A stretch of DNA of 64,000 nt. It comes from Gemmatimonadaceae bacterium. Lineage in GTDB: Bacteria; Gemmatimonadota; Gemmatimonadetes; Gemmatimonadales; Gemmatimonadaceae. Both the position numbers and the translations under genes were made by a program. Shown piece by piece: positions 63,515 through 64,000 of the stretch (positions are counted from its first letter, which is position 1; each line of letters begins with the position of its first letter). Location: the NCBI GenBank assembly GCA_019752115.1, contig JAIEMN010000027.1:1-64000 (forward strand), written 5' to 3'. The notes below the pieces were generated by a model that was not told where the DNA came from, made no database searches, and saw only the letters and a list, made by a program, of their open reading frames with translations.

Positions 63515-64000
63515 GGGCGAGAAAGGCCCGCAATGCGGGCGCTGAGGTCATCCGGATCCATCCCCACGCCGATGAACAGCGCGGTGGACTCGGCGTCGTC
63601 GTGAAATTCCGAGCGATCGAGCTTGAGACTGCGGCGGCCGGGCACTTTGTGCCAGACCCACATGGCCGTGGGTGCGTCGGCGAAGCGGATCATCCCTTTG
63701 GCACGGACCACCGTGGCCGGCAGATCGCGCACGAACGCCGTGAACGCCGCGCGATCCACCACCCGCGGCAGCGGCAGCGCGAGACTGCCGAACGGGTGCG
63801 TATGCCCGTGCCGGTGCGCCGGCGCTGCGGCCGGTGCCCGACCGCCGCGATCGGCCGCGGCGTGCACCTCCTGCGAGAGAGCGGTCAGGGTGTCCGCATA
63901 GTCATCCACCTGCACCAAGGCGGCGTTCGGCGCGACCTCGCGCACGCTGGCCCGCACGGCGGTGCGTCGCGCGTCGCCGAGGCGCTCCATCCAGTTGAGC
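63511..64000 (-). CDS. CobW/COG0523-like GTPase, C-terminal part (cut by window edge)
   Basis: The frame runs off the right edge, so its start lies outside. The visible 163 residues cover the linker after the GTPase (RLGDARRTAVRASVREVAPN), a His-rich segment (HRHGHTHPFG) and the CobW C-terminal domain (DRAAFTAFVRDLPATVVRAK, ALFIGVGMDPDDL). These proteins insert or traffic metal ions. Confidence 0.85.
   Translation of the reverse strand, partial: LNWMERLGDARRTAVRASVREVAPNAALVQVDDYADTLTALSQEVHAAADRGGRAPAAAPAHRHGHTHPFGSLALPLPRVVDRAAFTAFVRDLPATVVRAKGMIRFADAPTAMWVWHKVPGRRSLKLDRSEFHDDAESTALFIGVGMDPDDLSARIAGLSRP

Overview
The window is GC-rich bacterial DNA, most likely from a Gemmatimonadota (Gemmatimonas-like) chromosome. 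That placement is inferred from style: many Sec/lipoprotein-exported proteins with BIG2-type Ig-like repeats, secreted HEAT-repeat proteins in an ECF sigma operon, a large membrane Ser/Thr kinase, and CopC and DUF2911 proteins. No rRNA, tRNA or CRISPR array was recognised.

The right third (about 44.07-64 kb) looks like ordinary chromosome. It holds an HNH nuclease, a thioredoxin-like ferredoxin, a sulfurtransferase, an OsmC protein, a Phd/VapC toxin-antitoxin pair, an M24 peptidase, a sigma/anti-sigma/HEAT-repeat operon, ribosomal protein L31 (type B), a protein kinase, and CopC, DUF2911 and CobW-type genes. Three intergenic hairpins there share an ACTGATCAGT core, and a second dispersed repeat family lies at 57.8 and 61.8 kb.

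The left two thirds (1-44.05 kb) are accessory. From 9126 to 44048 I read two adjacent, related, about 17.3 kb Tn7/Tn5053-like transposons in the same orientation, with a third, relic left end between them. Each has a TGTCG left end followed by the same small gene (broken in element 1, intact in element 2), then cargo, then a divergent XRE-type repressor and a four-gene transposition operon. That operon encodes a DDE transposase with residues D196, D290 and E335/E329, a TniB-like AAA ATPase with Walker A at 58-65, a roughly 590-residue unknown protein and a roughly 180-residue unknown protein. It closes with an intrinsic terminator and a conserved right end. All five ends share a TTGA(G/T) motif 18 bases in from the terminus and a second one about 40 bases in. 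The outermost right end stops 22 bp from the stop codon of a 93-residue chromosomal gene (44071-44352), which suggests a fixed attachment site with serial insertion. I recognise neither TnsA nor TniQ, so the two unknown proteins are candidates for target choice or regulation.

Element 1 cargo: an exported Cys-containing tandem-repeat protein split by an IS481-family element with a 6-bp target duplication, several exported proteins, an Ig-like lipoprotein, a ClpX-like AAA protein, a convergent DUF5131/TcmP pair and a nuclease-like protein. Element 2 cargo: a possible toxin-antitoxin pair, a frameshifted relative of the AAA protein, an HExxH lipoprotein, a trypsin-like protease with a separate PDZ partner, an Ig-like lipoprotein with a duplicated C-terminal motif, and an IS21 remnant. 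The first 9 kb holds a HEPN/Abi-like gene between two related gene tails, a lipoprotein with an HTHP (JAMM-like) motif, a fulvocin C-like Cys-rich protein, a glutaminyl cyclotransferase and a PD-(D/E)XK nuclease-like gene.

All family assignments are from reading translated sequence; no searches were run.
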